The translations under genes were made by a program, and so were the position numbers. 64,000 nucleotides of DNA. It comes from Thiohalophilus sp046483665. GTDB lineage: Bacteria; Pseudomonadota; Gammaproteobacteria; UBA6429; Thiohalophilaceae. The DNA is taken from assembly GCF_046483665.1 (NCBI RefSeq), contig NZ_JAWOCR010000016.1:9114-73113 (forward strand), given 5' to 3'. The notes under the pieces were generated by a model. The model searched no databases, was not told the DNA's origin, and saw only the letters and a program-made list of their open reading frames with translations. This document shows, piece after piece, positions 1 to 7,486 of the stretch (its first letter is position 1; each line of letters begins with the position of its first letter).

Positions 1-210
1 CACCTGTGCAGCAGTCAACGCCGAGATATTGATTTCATCGAGCGCGTCGATCAGTTTTTCATTCAACGCCTTCAGGGCACCGATATCATCGTCGGCAAAC
101 GGCATCAGTTGCGATTCAAAACCACGTACACCCAGGTCTACCGCGGTCTCGGGGTGAAAACGGAACCAGGCCTGATAATAACTGTGCACGAGGCCAGGGA
201 AGTCAGCCAT
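1..210 (-). CDS. DUF885-like protein, N-terminal fragment
   Basis: The gene enters from the left edge and only its first 70 codons are present, starting MADFPGLVHSYYQAWF. The motif HPETAVDLGVRGFE resembles the beginning of DUF885 proteins, a family of uncharacterised, often peptidase-like proteins whose N-terminus carries an HPxxAT-LG type motif. The ATG lies 40 bases beyond the yhfA-type stop codon, on the same strand, so the two may be co-transcribed. The catalytic part cannot be seen. The family call rests on the short N-terminal motif only. Confidence 0.5.
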   Translation of the reverse strand, partial: MADFPGLVHSYYQAWFRFHPETAVDLGVRGFESQLMPFADDDIGALKALNEKLIDALDEINISALTAAQV

Positions 211-250
211 AAAAATTATTCCTTGGGGTTCAATTCAGTTAGCGTTGCGA

Positions 251-679
251 TCATTCATCTTCCGGTTCGAGTACTTCGTAGTCATGGCTGATTTCAACGC
301 CACCGTTGGCAAGCATAATTGAAGCCGAGCAGTATTTCCCGGCCGACAGTTCCACGGCCCGTTTGACATGTTTCTCACTGAGTCCTTTGCCGGTAATAAC
401 AAAATGGACATGGATGTGAGTAAAAACCTTCGGTTCTGTTTCGGCCCGTTCGGCATACAGCTCGGCAAAGCAGTCGCGAACCGGCTGGCGGGATTTTTTC
501 AGAATATTGATCACGTCAAAGCTGGTACAACCGCCCATGCCCAGCAGCAGCATTTCCATGGGGCGAATGCCGAGATTGCGACCGCCATGTTCCGGCGGAC
601 CATCCATCACCACCGCATGACCGCTGCCCGACTCCCCGACAAAAGTGGCATCCTGGACCCATTTAATCCGCGCTTTCAT
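251..679 (-). CDS. OsmC family protein (YhfA type)
   Basis: A 142-residue protein starting MKARIKWVQDATF, closely resembling E. coli YhfA in length and motifs: GESGSGHAVVMDG, PMEMLLLGMGGCTSFDV with the first redox Cys, and SAGKYCSAS with the second. OsmC/Ohr proteins reduce organic hydroperoxides through such a Cys pair; YhfA's own substrate is unknown. Upstream in-frame codons exist, but the chosen ATG matches the family N-terminus. It is divergent from crp with about 210 bases between, an arrangement also known in E. coli (yhfA-crp) and Pseudomonas (vfr). Confidence 0.88.
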   Translation of the reverse strand: MKARIKWVQDATFVGESGSGHAVVMDGPPEHGGRNLGIRPMEMLLLGMGGCTSFDVINILKKSRQPVRDCFAELYAERAETEPKVFTHIHVHFVITGKGLSEKHVKRAVELSAGKYCSASIMLANGGVEISHDYEVLEPEDE

Positions 680-889
680 TTGGCTGTCATCCTCCCGAAT
701 CACACTGTGTAGAACCGGCCGGTATTGCCTGTAACCCGGTCGGCGACTGCAAAACCTCTGCCGCTTCAGCATCCCGGCAGGTGACGGCATTCTCAAATCG
801 ACGAGGAAAACCGCCGGCTCTATTGTAAATACCTTTTATTGGTATACCATAGGCGGGAACCGACGTCAGCAGACTATATAAGGAAAAGC

Positions 890-1528
890 ATGGTTCAGGC
901 CAAGGTTGAAAATACGGGCATTCCCACGCTGGATCGCTTCCTGGAGCATTGCCACCGGCGCCAGTACCCTGCCAAAAGCGTCATCATCTATGCCGAGGAC
1001 GATTCTGAAGTTCTCTACTATATTGTGGACGGCTCGGTTTCGGTTCTGATTGAAGATGAGGAAGGCCGGGAGATCGTGTTGGCCTATCTCAACAAGGGCG
1101 ATTTCTTCGGCGAAATGGGCCTGTTTGACGAGGAGCGCAACCGCAGCGCCTGGGTCCGCGCCCGCACTACCTGCGAAGTCGCCGAGATCAGCTATGCCAA
1201 ATTCCGTCAGCTGTACCAGGAACACCCGGACATTCTGTTCGCCATGGCCCGCCAGATGGCCACCCGTCTGCGCGACACCAGTCGCAAGGTCAGCGACCTG
1301 GCCTTTATGGATGTCACCGGCCGCGTCGCCCGCACCCTGCTGGATCTGTGCAAGCAACCCGATGCCATGACCCACCCCGACGGCATGCAGATCCGCATCA
1401 CCCGCCAGGAAGTCGGCCGCATCGTCGGCTGCTCCCGCGAAATGGTCGGTCGCGTACTCAAGACCATGGAAGAGCAGGGGCTAATCTACGTCAAGGGCAA
1501 GACTATCGTCGTCTTCGGCACCCGCTAA
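890..1528 (+). CDS. crp: cAMP receptor protein (Crp/Vfr), global transcription regulator
   Basis: A 212-residue Crp orthologue. The N-terminal cyclic-nucleotide domain contains GDFFGEMGLFDEERNRSAWV, with the Glu and Arg-Ser that bind cAMP in E. coli CRP, and DTSRKVSDLAF at the start of the dimer helix, with the Thr-Ser pair. The C-terminal winged helix has RQEVGRIVGCSREMVGR, keeping the Arg, Glu and Arg that read TGTGA. The ATG at 890 is preceded by AAGGAA and fits the family start; an earlier in-frame start at 839 would add 17 atypical residues. A strong CRP-type operator lies at 13882-13903 in this window. It is convergent with trpC. Confidence 0.95.
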   Translation: MVQAKVENTGIPTLDRFLEHCHRRQYPAKSVIIYAEDDSEVLYYIVDGSVSVLIEDEEGREIVLAYLNKGDFFGEMGLFDEERNRSAWVRARTTCEVAEISYAKFRQLYQEHPDILFAMARQMATRLRDTSRKVSDLAFMDVTGRVARTLLDLCKQPDAMTHPDGMQIRITRQEVGRIVGCSREMVGRVLKTMEEQGLIYVKGKTIVVFGTR

Positions 1529-1557
1529 GTGCCACTTTTCAGGGTTGCTGGAAAATA

Positions 1558-1767
1558 ACGCGGAGATCGCAGAGGCGCGGAGCCGCAGAGTTTTCTGTTT
1601 TATATTTCGATTTGATCGCAGTTAACTTTTTACTTCTACGTGACAGCGCGTATTGGTCCCGAAAATACCTTTATCCCAACAGCAAATCACTGCCCGATTT
1701 TTGAAACCAAAGCTGCGATACAGCTATAACTCCACAAAATTATTTTCTCCGCACCTCTGCGTTTTAT
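1558..1767. repeat. Inverted-repeat element without ORF (GCAGAGGCGCGG type)
   Basis: Between the convergent crp and trpC genes, a purine-rich arm at 1558-1590 (with GCAGAGGCGCGG) is answered by a complementary arm at 1745-1767 (with CTCCGCACCTCTGCG). The arms match the ends that flank the GxxExxY gene at 4.7-5.1 kb. The interior is about 150 bases, AT-richer, with no credible gene. It looks like a non-autonomous or decayed copy of that element family; mobility is inferred. Confidence 0.55.
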
Positions 1768-1785
1768 TTCCACAGAACCATCTAT

Positions 1786-2583
1786 TTACTCGAACAGGGC
1801 CTTGAGCCGGGCACCGGGATCGTCGACGACCATGAAGGCTTCGCCGACGAGGAAGGTATGGACGTGGTTATCGCGCAGGAGTTTGACGTCGTCCGGGGTG
1901 TGAACGCCGCTTTCGGTGACGACGAGACGATCGTCGGGGATCGAATCCAGCAGTTCAAGCGTCGTTTCCAGTCGCGTTCCGAAGGTCCGCAGATCGCGAT
2001 TATTAATTCCGATCAGCGGTGTTTCAAGTTTCAGGGCCCGCTGTAGTTCTTTGGCATCATGCACTTCTACCAGTACAGCCATGCCCAGCTGGCGGGCCAG
2101 GTCATGCAGCGCGCGCATCTGTGTATCGTCAAGCACGGCAACAATCAGCAAGATGCAATCGGCACCGATCGCTCGTGCCTCATAGACCTGATACGGGTCG
2201 ATCATGAAATCCTTGCGCAATACCGGCAGGGCACAGGCATTACGTGCCTGTTGCAGGTAGTCATCACTGCCCTGGAAAAAATCCACATCGGTCAACACCG
2301 ACAGACAGGCCGCACCGCCCTGCTCGTAAGACCCGGCGATCTCGGCGGGCATGAACGGATCGCGCATCACGCCCTTGCTGGGCGAGGCTTTTTTAATCTC
2401 GGCGATCACCGCCGGCCGGTGGTTCGCCAGACGCTGTTCGATTGCCTGAACAAAGCCCCGTACCGGTGACCCGTCCCCCGCGCGCTGTTGCTGTTCCGAC
2501 AACGGAATGATTGCCTGGCGTTCGGCCACCTCCTGCCGCTTGCGCTCGATGATTTTTTTCAGAATGTCGGGAGTATTTGTCAC
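1786..2583 (-). CDS. trpC: Indole-3-glycerol phosphate synthase
   Basis: A 265-residue monofunctional TrpC converting carboxyphenylamino-deoxyribulose phosphate to indole-glycerol phosphate. Family motifs are present in order: VIAEIKKASPSKG, VLRKDFMIDPYQV, LVEVHDAKEL, IGINNRDLRTF and VTESGVHTPDDV, giving a complete TIM barrel of normal length. No fused PRAI (TrpF) domain is seen. The start codon is GTG at 2583; AGGAACC lies about 12 bases upstream. trpD is 185 bases upstream, separated by an AT-rich repeat element, so the trp cluster has been loosened by insertions. Confidence 0.95.
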   Translation of the reverse strand: MTNTPDILKKIIERKRQEVAERQAIIPLSEQQQRAGDGSPVRGFVQAIEQRLANHRPAVIAEIKKASPSKGVMRDPFMPAEIAGSYEQGGAACLSVLTDVDFFQGSDDYLQQARNACALPVLRKDFMIDPYQVYEARAIGADCILLIVAVLDDTQMRALHDLARQLGMAVLVEVHDAKELQRALKLETPLIGINNRDLRTFGTRLETTLELLDSIPDDRLVVTESGVHTPDDVKLLRDNHVHTFLVGEAFMVVDDPGARLKALFE

Positions 2584-2609
2584 GATATTACAGGTTCCTG
2601 GAAATTCAG

Positions 2610-2760
2610 TTTTACCGCAGAGGAACAGACAACGAGAATATAATTTTGAATGTTAAGTTTTAAATGATGAATTAAGGCCATAGCTTTTTAATTCAAAATT
2701 AAAAACTCGAAATTAATCATTGCTTTATATCTCTGCGTTTCTCTGCGCCTCTGGGTTAAA
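2610..2760. repeat. Inverted-repeat element between trpD and trpC
   Basis: The ends read TTTACCGCAGAGG on the left (2610-2622) and CCTCTGGGTTAAA on the right (about 2748-2760), roughly complementary and of the same family as the elements at 1.6 and 4.7 kb. The AT-rich middle contains degenerate seven-base units such as TTTTGAA and TTAAAAA in both orientations, like the stretch at 9187-9260. No gene is seen. Confidence 0.5.
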
Positions 2761-2768
2761 GCTTTATC

Positions 2769-3785
2769 TCAAAATGATTTGGACAATTTCACCAGTTCGT
2801 CGAGCCTGGCGGCGGCAGACCCATCGGCAATCACTTCGGCCGCGCGTTTGACGCCGGCCTCCAGACTGGATACCAGATCGGCGGCATAGATCGCCGCGCC
2901 GGCGTTGAGCTGGACAATATCCCGGGCCGGGCCAGGCTGGTTGTTGAACAGGTTTTTGATTATCGCCAACGATTCTTCGGCAGTCGTCACTTTCAGCCTG
3001 GCCACATCCGTGCGCGGCAGGCCGAACTGTTCCGGGGTGATGCTATAGCTACTGATCTTCCCGTCTTTCAACTCCGCCACGTGGGTCGGTGCGCCAGTGC
3101 TGATCTCGTCCATGCCGTCTTCGGCGTGTACCACCAGCACATGTTTACTGCCCAGTTTCTTCAGTACCTCGGCCAGAGGTATCAGCAGTCGATCGGAGAA
3201 AACTCCGAGCACCTGACAAGGCGCCCCGGCCGGATTGGTCAATGGACCCAGGATATTGAAAATCGTGCGGACCCCCATTTCGCGGCGCGGCCCAATCGCA
3301 TGCTTCATGGCACTGTGATGCAGGGGCGCGAACATGAAACCCACCCCGATGTCATCAACACAGCGTGCTACCTGCCCGGGGCTCAGTTCCAGATTCACCC
3401 CCGCCGTTTCCAGAACATCGGCGCTGCCGCAGCGGCTGGAAACCGAGCGATTACCGTGCTTGGCTACCTGCCCGCCGGCAGCCGCCACTACAAAAGCACT
3501 GGCGGTGGAGATATTAAAGGTACTGGCCGCATCACCGCCGGTCCCGCAGGTATCAACCAGATGCTCGCCCTGTACCGAAACCCGGGTTGCCAGCTCCCGC
3601 ATCACACCGGCGGCCGCAGCGATCTCGTCTACCGTCTCGCCCTTCATGCGCAATCCCACCAGGAAGCCACCGATCTGTGCCTGGGTCGCCTCCCCGGTCA
3701 TGATCTGCCGCATCACCTGGGTCATTTCCTCGCCGCTCAGATCGCGGTTCTCGGTCACCGCTTTGATTGCCGTTGGCATATCCAT
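2769..3785 (-). CDS. trpD: Anthranilate phosphoribosyltransferase
   Basis: A 338-residue TrpD that joins anthranilate and PRPP. The glycosyltransferase family 3 motifs are intact: DTCGTGGDAASTFNIST (pyrophosphate binding), VAKHGNRSVSSRCGSADVLE, and later RREMGVRTIFNILGPLTNPA. The ATG at 3785 has AGGAGG six bases upstream, better placed than the second ATG two codons later. It is unfused to trpG. The intergenic space to trpG holds a REP-like palindrome and a partial copy of the trpG 3' end. Confidence 0.96.
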   Translation of the reverse strand: MDMPTAIKAVTENRDLSGEEMTQVMRQIMTGEATQAQIGGFLVGLRMKGETVDEIAAAAGVMRELATRVSVQGEHLVDTCGTGGDAASTFNISTASAFVVAAAGGQVAKHGNRSVSSRCGSADVLETAGVNLELSPGQVARCVDDIGVGFMFAPLHHSAMKHAIGPRREMGVRTIFNILGPLTNPAGAPCQVLGVFSDRLLIPLAEVLKKLGSKHVLVVHAEDGMDEISTGAPTHVAELKDGKISSYSITPEQFGLPRTDVARLKVTTAEESLAIIKNLFNNQPGPARDIVQLNAGAAIYAADLVSSLEAGVKRAAEVIADGSAAARLDELVKLSKSF

Positions 3786-3865
3786 CTGATGCCTCCTGGT
3801 TTATTGTTTTCTTTTGCTTGTCTGGTTCGTTTACACCGTCGCGGGTAACCAGTAATTCAAGAGGA

Positions 3866-4090
3866 GCTAGATACCAGTGACTAGCAACTAGAACCTGTTA
3901 ATCCAAGGATCAACCTTGAGTCTGTACACACCACGCTTACCGGTTCTTTTCCTGTGGGAGGCGATTCCATCGGCGACCGGCCTCTGCTAAAGGAATATAT
4001 CGCAGCTAAAAGCCCCTTCCACAACAATCCTGTATCAGCCCGGCAGATTCTTGCTCTGGACTGCAGGCCACGCTTACCGGTTCTGTTCCA
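3866..4090. repeat. Heptamer array plus REP-like palindrome flanked by a duplicated trpG tail
   Basis: From 3866 there are degenerate seven-base units (ACTAGCA, ACTAGAA) ending in AACCTGTT; the same unit recurs inverted at about 24480-24505. From 3950 to 4025 lies a REP-like palindrome: a TGTGGGAGGCGATT arm, then an AAAAGCCCCTTCCACA arm. The 17 bases at 3931-3947 (CCACGCTTACCGGTTCT) are repeated exactly at 4068-4084, where they include the trpG stop codon, so the palindrome sits between direct copies of the gene end. No gene is seen between trpD and trpG. Confidence 0.65.
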
Positions 4091-4658
4091 GAAAATTTCG
4101 CAACATATCATGACCGTGTTCGGTCAGAATTGATTCGGGGTGGAACTGAATCCCCTCGATGGTCATCTCTTTGTGTCGCACGCCCATGATCTCATCCAGC
4201 TCGCCATTGTCCTGCCGGGTCCAGGCGGTGATTTCAAGGCAATCGGGCAATGAGTTTTTATCGATAACCAGCGAATGATAGCGGGTCGCTTCCAGCGGAT
4301 TGTCCAGCCCTTTGAAAACCCCGATATCGTGATGGTGGATCATCGAGGTCTTGCCGTGCATGATGCTGCCGGCATGCACCACCTTGCCCCCGAAAGCCTG
4401 GCCGATCGCCTGATGCCCCAGACAAACACCCAGGATAGGCAGCTTGCCGGCAAACCGGCAAATCGCCTCCACCGACACCCCGGCCTCGTTCGGCGTACAG
4501 GGGCCCGGGGAGATCACCAGGTATTCCGGTTTCAACTGGGCAATCTTGTCCAGCGCAATTTGATCATTACGATAAACCTGCACCTCCACACCCAGCTCCC
4601 CGAAATACTGGACCAGGTTGTAGGTAAACGAATCGTAATTGTCTATCATCAACAACAT
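4074..4658 (-). CDS. trpG: Anthranilate synthase glutamine amidotransferase subunit
   Basis: A 194-residue class I glutamine amidotransferase supplying ammonia to TrpE. It shows MLLMIDNYDSFTYN at the start, ISPGPCTPNEAG, the nucleophile elbow GVCLGHQAIG with Cys79, and the His-Glu pair in IQFHPESILTEHG. Length is normal and there is no fused TrpD. In many bacteria the same subunit also serves 4-amino-4-deoxychorismate synthase, which cannot be excluded here. A GxxExxY unit separates it from trpE. Confidence 0.95.
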   Translation of the reverse strand: MLLMIDNYDSFTYNLVQYFGELGVEVQVYRNDQIALDKIAQLKPEYLVISPGPCTPNEAGVSVEAICRFAGKLPILGVCLGHQAIGQAFGGKVVHAGSIMHGKTSMIHHHDIGVFKGLDNPLEATRYHSLVIDKNSLPDCLEITAWTRQDNGELDEIMGVRHKEMTIEGIQFHPESILTEHGHDMLRNFLEQNR

Positions 4659-4673
4659 AAGATACTCCCTGCG

Positions 4674-5145
4674 AAAAACGCAGAGGACGCGGAGGCGCGG
4701 AGACGCGGAGAACTACAATTTATTTGCAACACGATATATACCGTTCTTAATCAATGACGTCCTGAAATTAATAAGCAACCCCAGTTTCCTGCCTGTCAGT
4801 CTTAAATAGGTTAGAACCTGAGATTTATGTATATCTTTAATTTCCTCTAGCGATTTCAATTCGATAACCACCTTGTTATCTACCATAAAGTCAGCTCTAT
4901 AAACCTGATCAACCACGATACCCTTGTATACCAGGGGAATTGGAAGCTCCGACTCATATCCGATACCTCGAATCCGGAATTCATGTTTCAGGTATTCATG
5001 ATACGCCGATTCCAGCAGTCCCGGGCCAAGTATCCGATGCACCTCTATTGCTGCACCGATTATTTCTCCAGCAAGGTCATTTTCGTGCATATGCAACTCC
5101 TTTGCATTACTGATTTTCTCCGCGACTCTGCGTCCTCCGCGTTAA
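4674..5145 (-). mobile_element. Putative GxxExxY mobile unit 1, inside the trp operon
   Basis: The GxxExxY gene at 4713-5096 is enclosed by imperfect inverted arms: AACGCAGAGGACGCGGAGGC from 4678 on the left and CTCTGCGTCCTCCGCGTTAA at about 5127-5146 on the right. The whole 470-base block sits between trpE and trpG, which are normally adjacent, and its ORF runs in the operon direction. A second gene of the same family at 28.3 kb has comparable ends inside the cus operon. No target duplication is clear. That the block moves is an inference from the repeated end-ORF-end architecture. Confidence 0.5.
4713..5096 (-). CDS. GxxExxY family protein (PD-(D/E)XK nuclease-like)
   Basis: A 127-residue protein with the defining GPGLLESAYHEYL motif (GxxExxY) after an N-terminal helix GEIIGAAIEVHRILG. 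The core YRADFMVDNKVVIELKSLE carries the D...ExK residues of a PD-(D/E)XK nuclease fold, followed by QVLTYLRLTGRKLGLLINF. Family members are short and often multicopy, and their biological role is not established. Upstream ATGs are two codons apart (MHMHEN); either may be used. Its placement within trp genes and between purine-rich inverted arms suggests it is mobile cargo rather than a tryptophan gene. Confidence 0.88.
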   Translation of the reverse strand: MHMHENDLAGEIIGAAIEVHRILGPGLLESAYHEYLKHEFRIRGIGYESELPIPLVYKGIVVDQVYRADFMVDNKVVIELKSLEEIKDIHKSQVLTYLRLTGRKLGLLINFRTSLIKNGIYRVANKL

Positions 5146-5155
5146 ATATACCAGC

Positions 5156-6640
5156 CTAACGGTGCGTACCGTCCAGGCCGGCTTCGGCCAGGGCCACGGC
5201 GCGGAATATGGCGCGGCCTTTGTTCATGGTTTCGTCCCATTCGTTGCGCGGGACAGAATCGTGGACGATGCCGGCGCCGGCCTGGATGTGCAGTTGTTTG
5301 TCCTTGATCACGGCAGTGCGGATGGCAATGGCAGTATCCATATTGCCGGACCAGGAAAGGTAGCCCACCGCGCCGGCGTAGACACCGCGCTTGACCGGTT
5401 CAAGTTCGTCGATGATCTCCATGGCGCGAATCTTGGGTGCACCGGAGACGGTGCCGGCCGGGAAGGTGGCGCGCAACACGTCCATGTTGGACATGCCCGC
5501 CTGGATCTTGCCGGTAACATTGGAGACGATATGCATGACGTGCGAATAACGTTCCACGGCCATGTTTTCGGTCACCTGGACGCTGCCGGTTTCGGCAATA
5601 CGCCCGACATCGTTGCGCCCCAGATCGATCAACATCAGGTGTTCGGCCCGCTCCTTGGGATCGGCCAGCAATTCGGCTTCCAGGGCCCGATCTTCTTCGT
5701 CGCTCCTGCCCCGCGGCCGGGTGCCGGCAATCGGGCGCACGGTAACCGTCTCGTCTTCCACCCGCACCAGGATCTCCGGCGAGGAACCAACGATGTGAAA
5801 ATCATCCAGATCCAGATAGAACATGTAGGGCGAGGGATTGAGGCTGCGCAGGGCACGATACAGATCCAGCGGCTGCGCCTCGTAGGGAATCGACAGGCGC
5901 TGCGACAGTACCACCTGCATCACATCCCCGTCGACAATGTACTGCTTGGCCCTCGTAACCGCTGACTCGAAGCCTTGCTGTGTGAAGCCGGAAACAAAAT
6001 CGTCTTCATTGATCTTCAGCGAGCGCGTTTTCGGCGGCCGTGGCGGAGTTTCCTGCAAGCGGGCGATCAACTGATCCAGCCGTTCCTGTCCCTGTCGATA
6101 AGCATTATTCTGGTCCGGGTCGACGTAGATCACGACATATAACTTGCCGGAAAGATTATCAAACACCACGATCTCGTCGGAGACCATCAGCAGGATATCC
6201 GGCAGTTGCAGTGCATCGTCGTTGGGGCAGTTTGCCAGTCGCGGTTCGATGTAGCGAATCGTGTCGTAACCAAAGTAACCGACCAGGCCGCCATTGAAGC
6301 GCGGCAAGCGATCGTCTTCGAGGACCCGGTAGCGGGCATAAAAGGCTTCGATCCAGGCCAACGGATCGTCCGCCTGTTCCTGTTCAATGATCTCGCTGTT
6401 GTGGTAAAGACGAATGTCGTGGCCGTGAATACGCAGGACCGTCTGGCAGGGCAGACCAATGATGGAATAACGGCCCCATTTCTCGCCCCCCTGCACCGAT
6501 TCGAACAGGTAGCTGTAGGGTCCGTCCGCCAGCTTGATATAGGTACTTAAGGGAGTGTCGAGATCGGCCAGCACCTCCCGCACCAGCGGGACGCGATTAT
6601 AGCCCTGATTGGCGTACGCCTGAAATTGTGTCTCGTTCAT
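5156..6640 (-). CDS. trpE: Anthranilate synthase component I
   Basis: A 494-residue chorismate-utilising enzyme making anthranilate with TrpG. The N-terminal regulatory domain has PLSTYIKLADGPYSYLFESV, which resembles the Trp-feedback region (LLES-type element). The C-terminal catalytic domain shows QVVLSQRLSIPYEA, VRPIAGTRPRGRSDEED, LMLIDLGRNDVGR and FPAGTVSGAPKIRAMEIIDE. Length is typical. The Shine-Dalgarno AGGTGA at about 6648-6653 lies in one arm of a 15-base inverted repeat (see regulatory feature). Gph ends about 120 bases upstream on the same strand. Confidence 0.96.
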   Translation of the reverse strand: MNETQFQAYANQGYNRVPLVREVLADLDTPLSTYIKLADGPYSYLFESVQGGEKWGRYSIIGLPCQTVLRIHGHDIRLYHNSEIIEQEQADDPLAWIEAFYARYRVLEDDRLPRFNGGLVGYFGYDTIRYIEPRLANCPNDDALQLPDILLMVSDEIVVFDNLSGKLYVVIYVDPDQNNAYRQGQERLDQLIARLQETPPRPPKTRSLKINEDDFVSGFTQQGFESAVTRAKQYIVDGDVMQVVLSQRLSIPYEAQPLDLYRALRSLNPSPYMFYLDLDDFHIVGSSPEILVRVEDETVTVRPIAGTRPRGRSDEEDRALEAELLADPKERAEHLMLIDLGRNDVGRIAETGSVQVTENMAVERYSHVMHIVSNVTGKIQAGMSNMDVLRATFPAGTVSGAPKIRAMEIIDELEPVKRGVYAGAVGYLSWSGNMDTAIAIRTAVIKDKQLHIQAGAGIVHDSVPRNEWDETMNKGRAIFRAVALAEAGLDGTHR

Positions 6641-6642
6641 AT

Positions 6643-6754
6643 ACTGTCACCTGAAGAGTTGCCATCATATACCAAAAACCGCTGTCACTACCTCACCAGT
6701 GGCGCCATCGGTTAGTGGTAATGTTTATCGGACGTTTCATCTTCAGGTCACAGT
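6643..6754 (-). promoter_or_regulatory. Inverted repeat covering the trpE ribosome-binding site
   Basis: In the gph-trpE gap, 6740-6754 and 6643-6657 are complementary at 14 of 15 positions (mRNA arms ACTGTGACCTGAAGA and TCTTCAGGTGACAGT). The downstream arm contains the AGGTGA that serves trpE, three bases before its ATG. Pairing would hide the ribosome-binding site. The roughly 80-base loop has no Trp-rich leader peptide; the only short ORF reads MAPLVR. A control function is inferred. Confidence 0.4.
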
Positions 6755-6759
6755 CAGAA

Positions 6760-7449
6760 TCAGGCCGCGCCACGCGCCGCCTGTTTGAGCAAATCGGGCA
6801 GTTCAGCCATGGAGTCGATCACTGCGTCGGGATTGGCCTCGCGGATGTCGATGCCGTGGTTATAGCCATAGCTCATACAGACAATCTGAAAACCGGCGGC
6901 CCGCGCGGCAGTGACGTCGCTGATCGAATCGCCGATCATCAGTGACTGCTCCGGCTTGATGCCGAAAAACCCGGCCACGTGCAGCAGCGGCAGAGGATCC
7001 GGTTTTTTCTTCGCCAGAGTGTCACCGCTGACCACGATCTCGAAATCATCATAGACCCCGAGCGTTTTGAGCAGCGGTACGGTGAACTGTTCCGCCTTGT
7101 TGGTCACGCACCCCAGCCGGTAGCCGGCCTGCTTGAGCCAGGCCACCCCCTCTTTGACGCCGGGATACAGCTGGCTGCGCTTGCTGGTATTGTCGGCATA
7201 CAGGTTTAGAAAAATCGGGTAGGCCTTTTCGAACAGGGCGTCATCCGGCTCACCCTCGAGCTGCCCCGTCAGGGCCCGACGAACCAGGCGCTCGACACCA
7301 TTACCAACCCACTCGCGGACTTTCGCCTCACCATGCTCCGGCATGCCAAGCTGTTTCATCATCTCGTCCACGCACCAGGCCAGATCCGGCACACTGTCCA
7401 CCAGCGTTCCATCCACATCGATCAAGACCATTTCCGGTTTTCGCAACAT
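6760..7449 (-). CDS. gph: Phosphoglycolate phosphatase
   Basis: A 229-residue HAD-superfamily phosphatase. Motif I is VLIDVDGTLVDSVPDLA, motif II lies in IVVSGDTLAKKKPDP, and motif IV is MIGDSISDVTAARAAGF; the helical cap between residues 20 and 90 is of Gph type. Gph removes phosphate from 2-phosphoglycolate, the product of RuBisCO oxygenation or DNA repair. It lies 37 bases after rpe and before trpE, the rpe-gph-trpE order known in many gammaproteobacteria. The glcDEF genes at 55-59 kb would take the glycolate further. Confidence 0.92.
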   Translation of the reverse strand: MLRKPEMVLIDVDGTLVDSVPDLAWCVDEMMKQLGMPEHGEAKVREWVGNGVERLVRRALTGQLEGEPDDALFEKAYPIFLNLYADNTSKRSQLYPGVKEGVAWLKQAGYRLGCVTNKAEQFTVPLLKTLGVYDDFEIVVSGDTLAKKKPDPLPLLHVAGFFGIKPEQSLMIGDSISDVTAARAAGFQIVCMSYGYNHGIDIREANPDAVIDSMAELPDLLKQAARGAA

Positions 7450-7486
7450 ATAAAAGTCTCAACGCAAAGACGCGAAGGCGTCAGGT

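Noticed and set aside
3881..4111. Minus-strand frame across the trpG end and REP palindrome
   Set aside because: It runs through a palindrome and overlaps trpG in another frame; no protein similarity.
5162..5965. Plus-strand open frame opposite trpE
   Set aside because: It is a codon-bias shadow of trpE without family motifs or ribosome site.
6660..6700. Classical trp attenuator leader peptide
   Set aside because: The only short ORF (MAPLVR) has no Trp codons, and no terminator with T-run is present.
6700..6760. Possible tRNA-like segment GGCGCCATCGGTTAGTGGTAA before trpE
   Set aside because: The expected T-arm and acceptor pairing are missing; the segment fits the trpE leader better.
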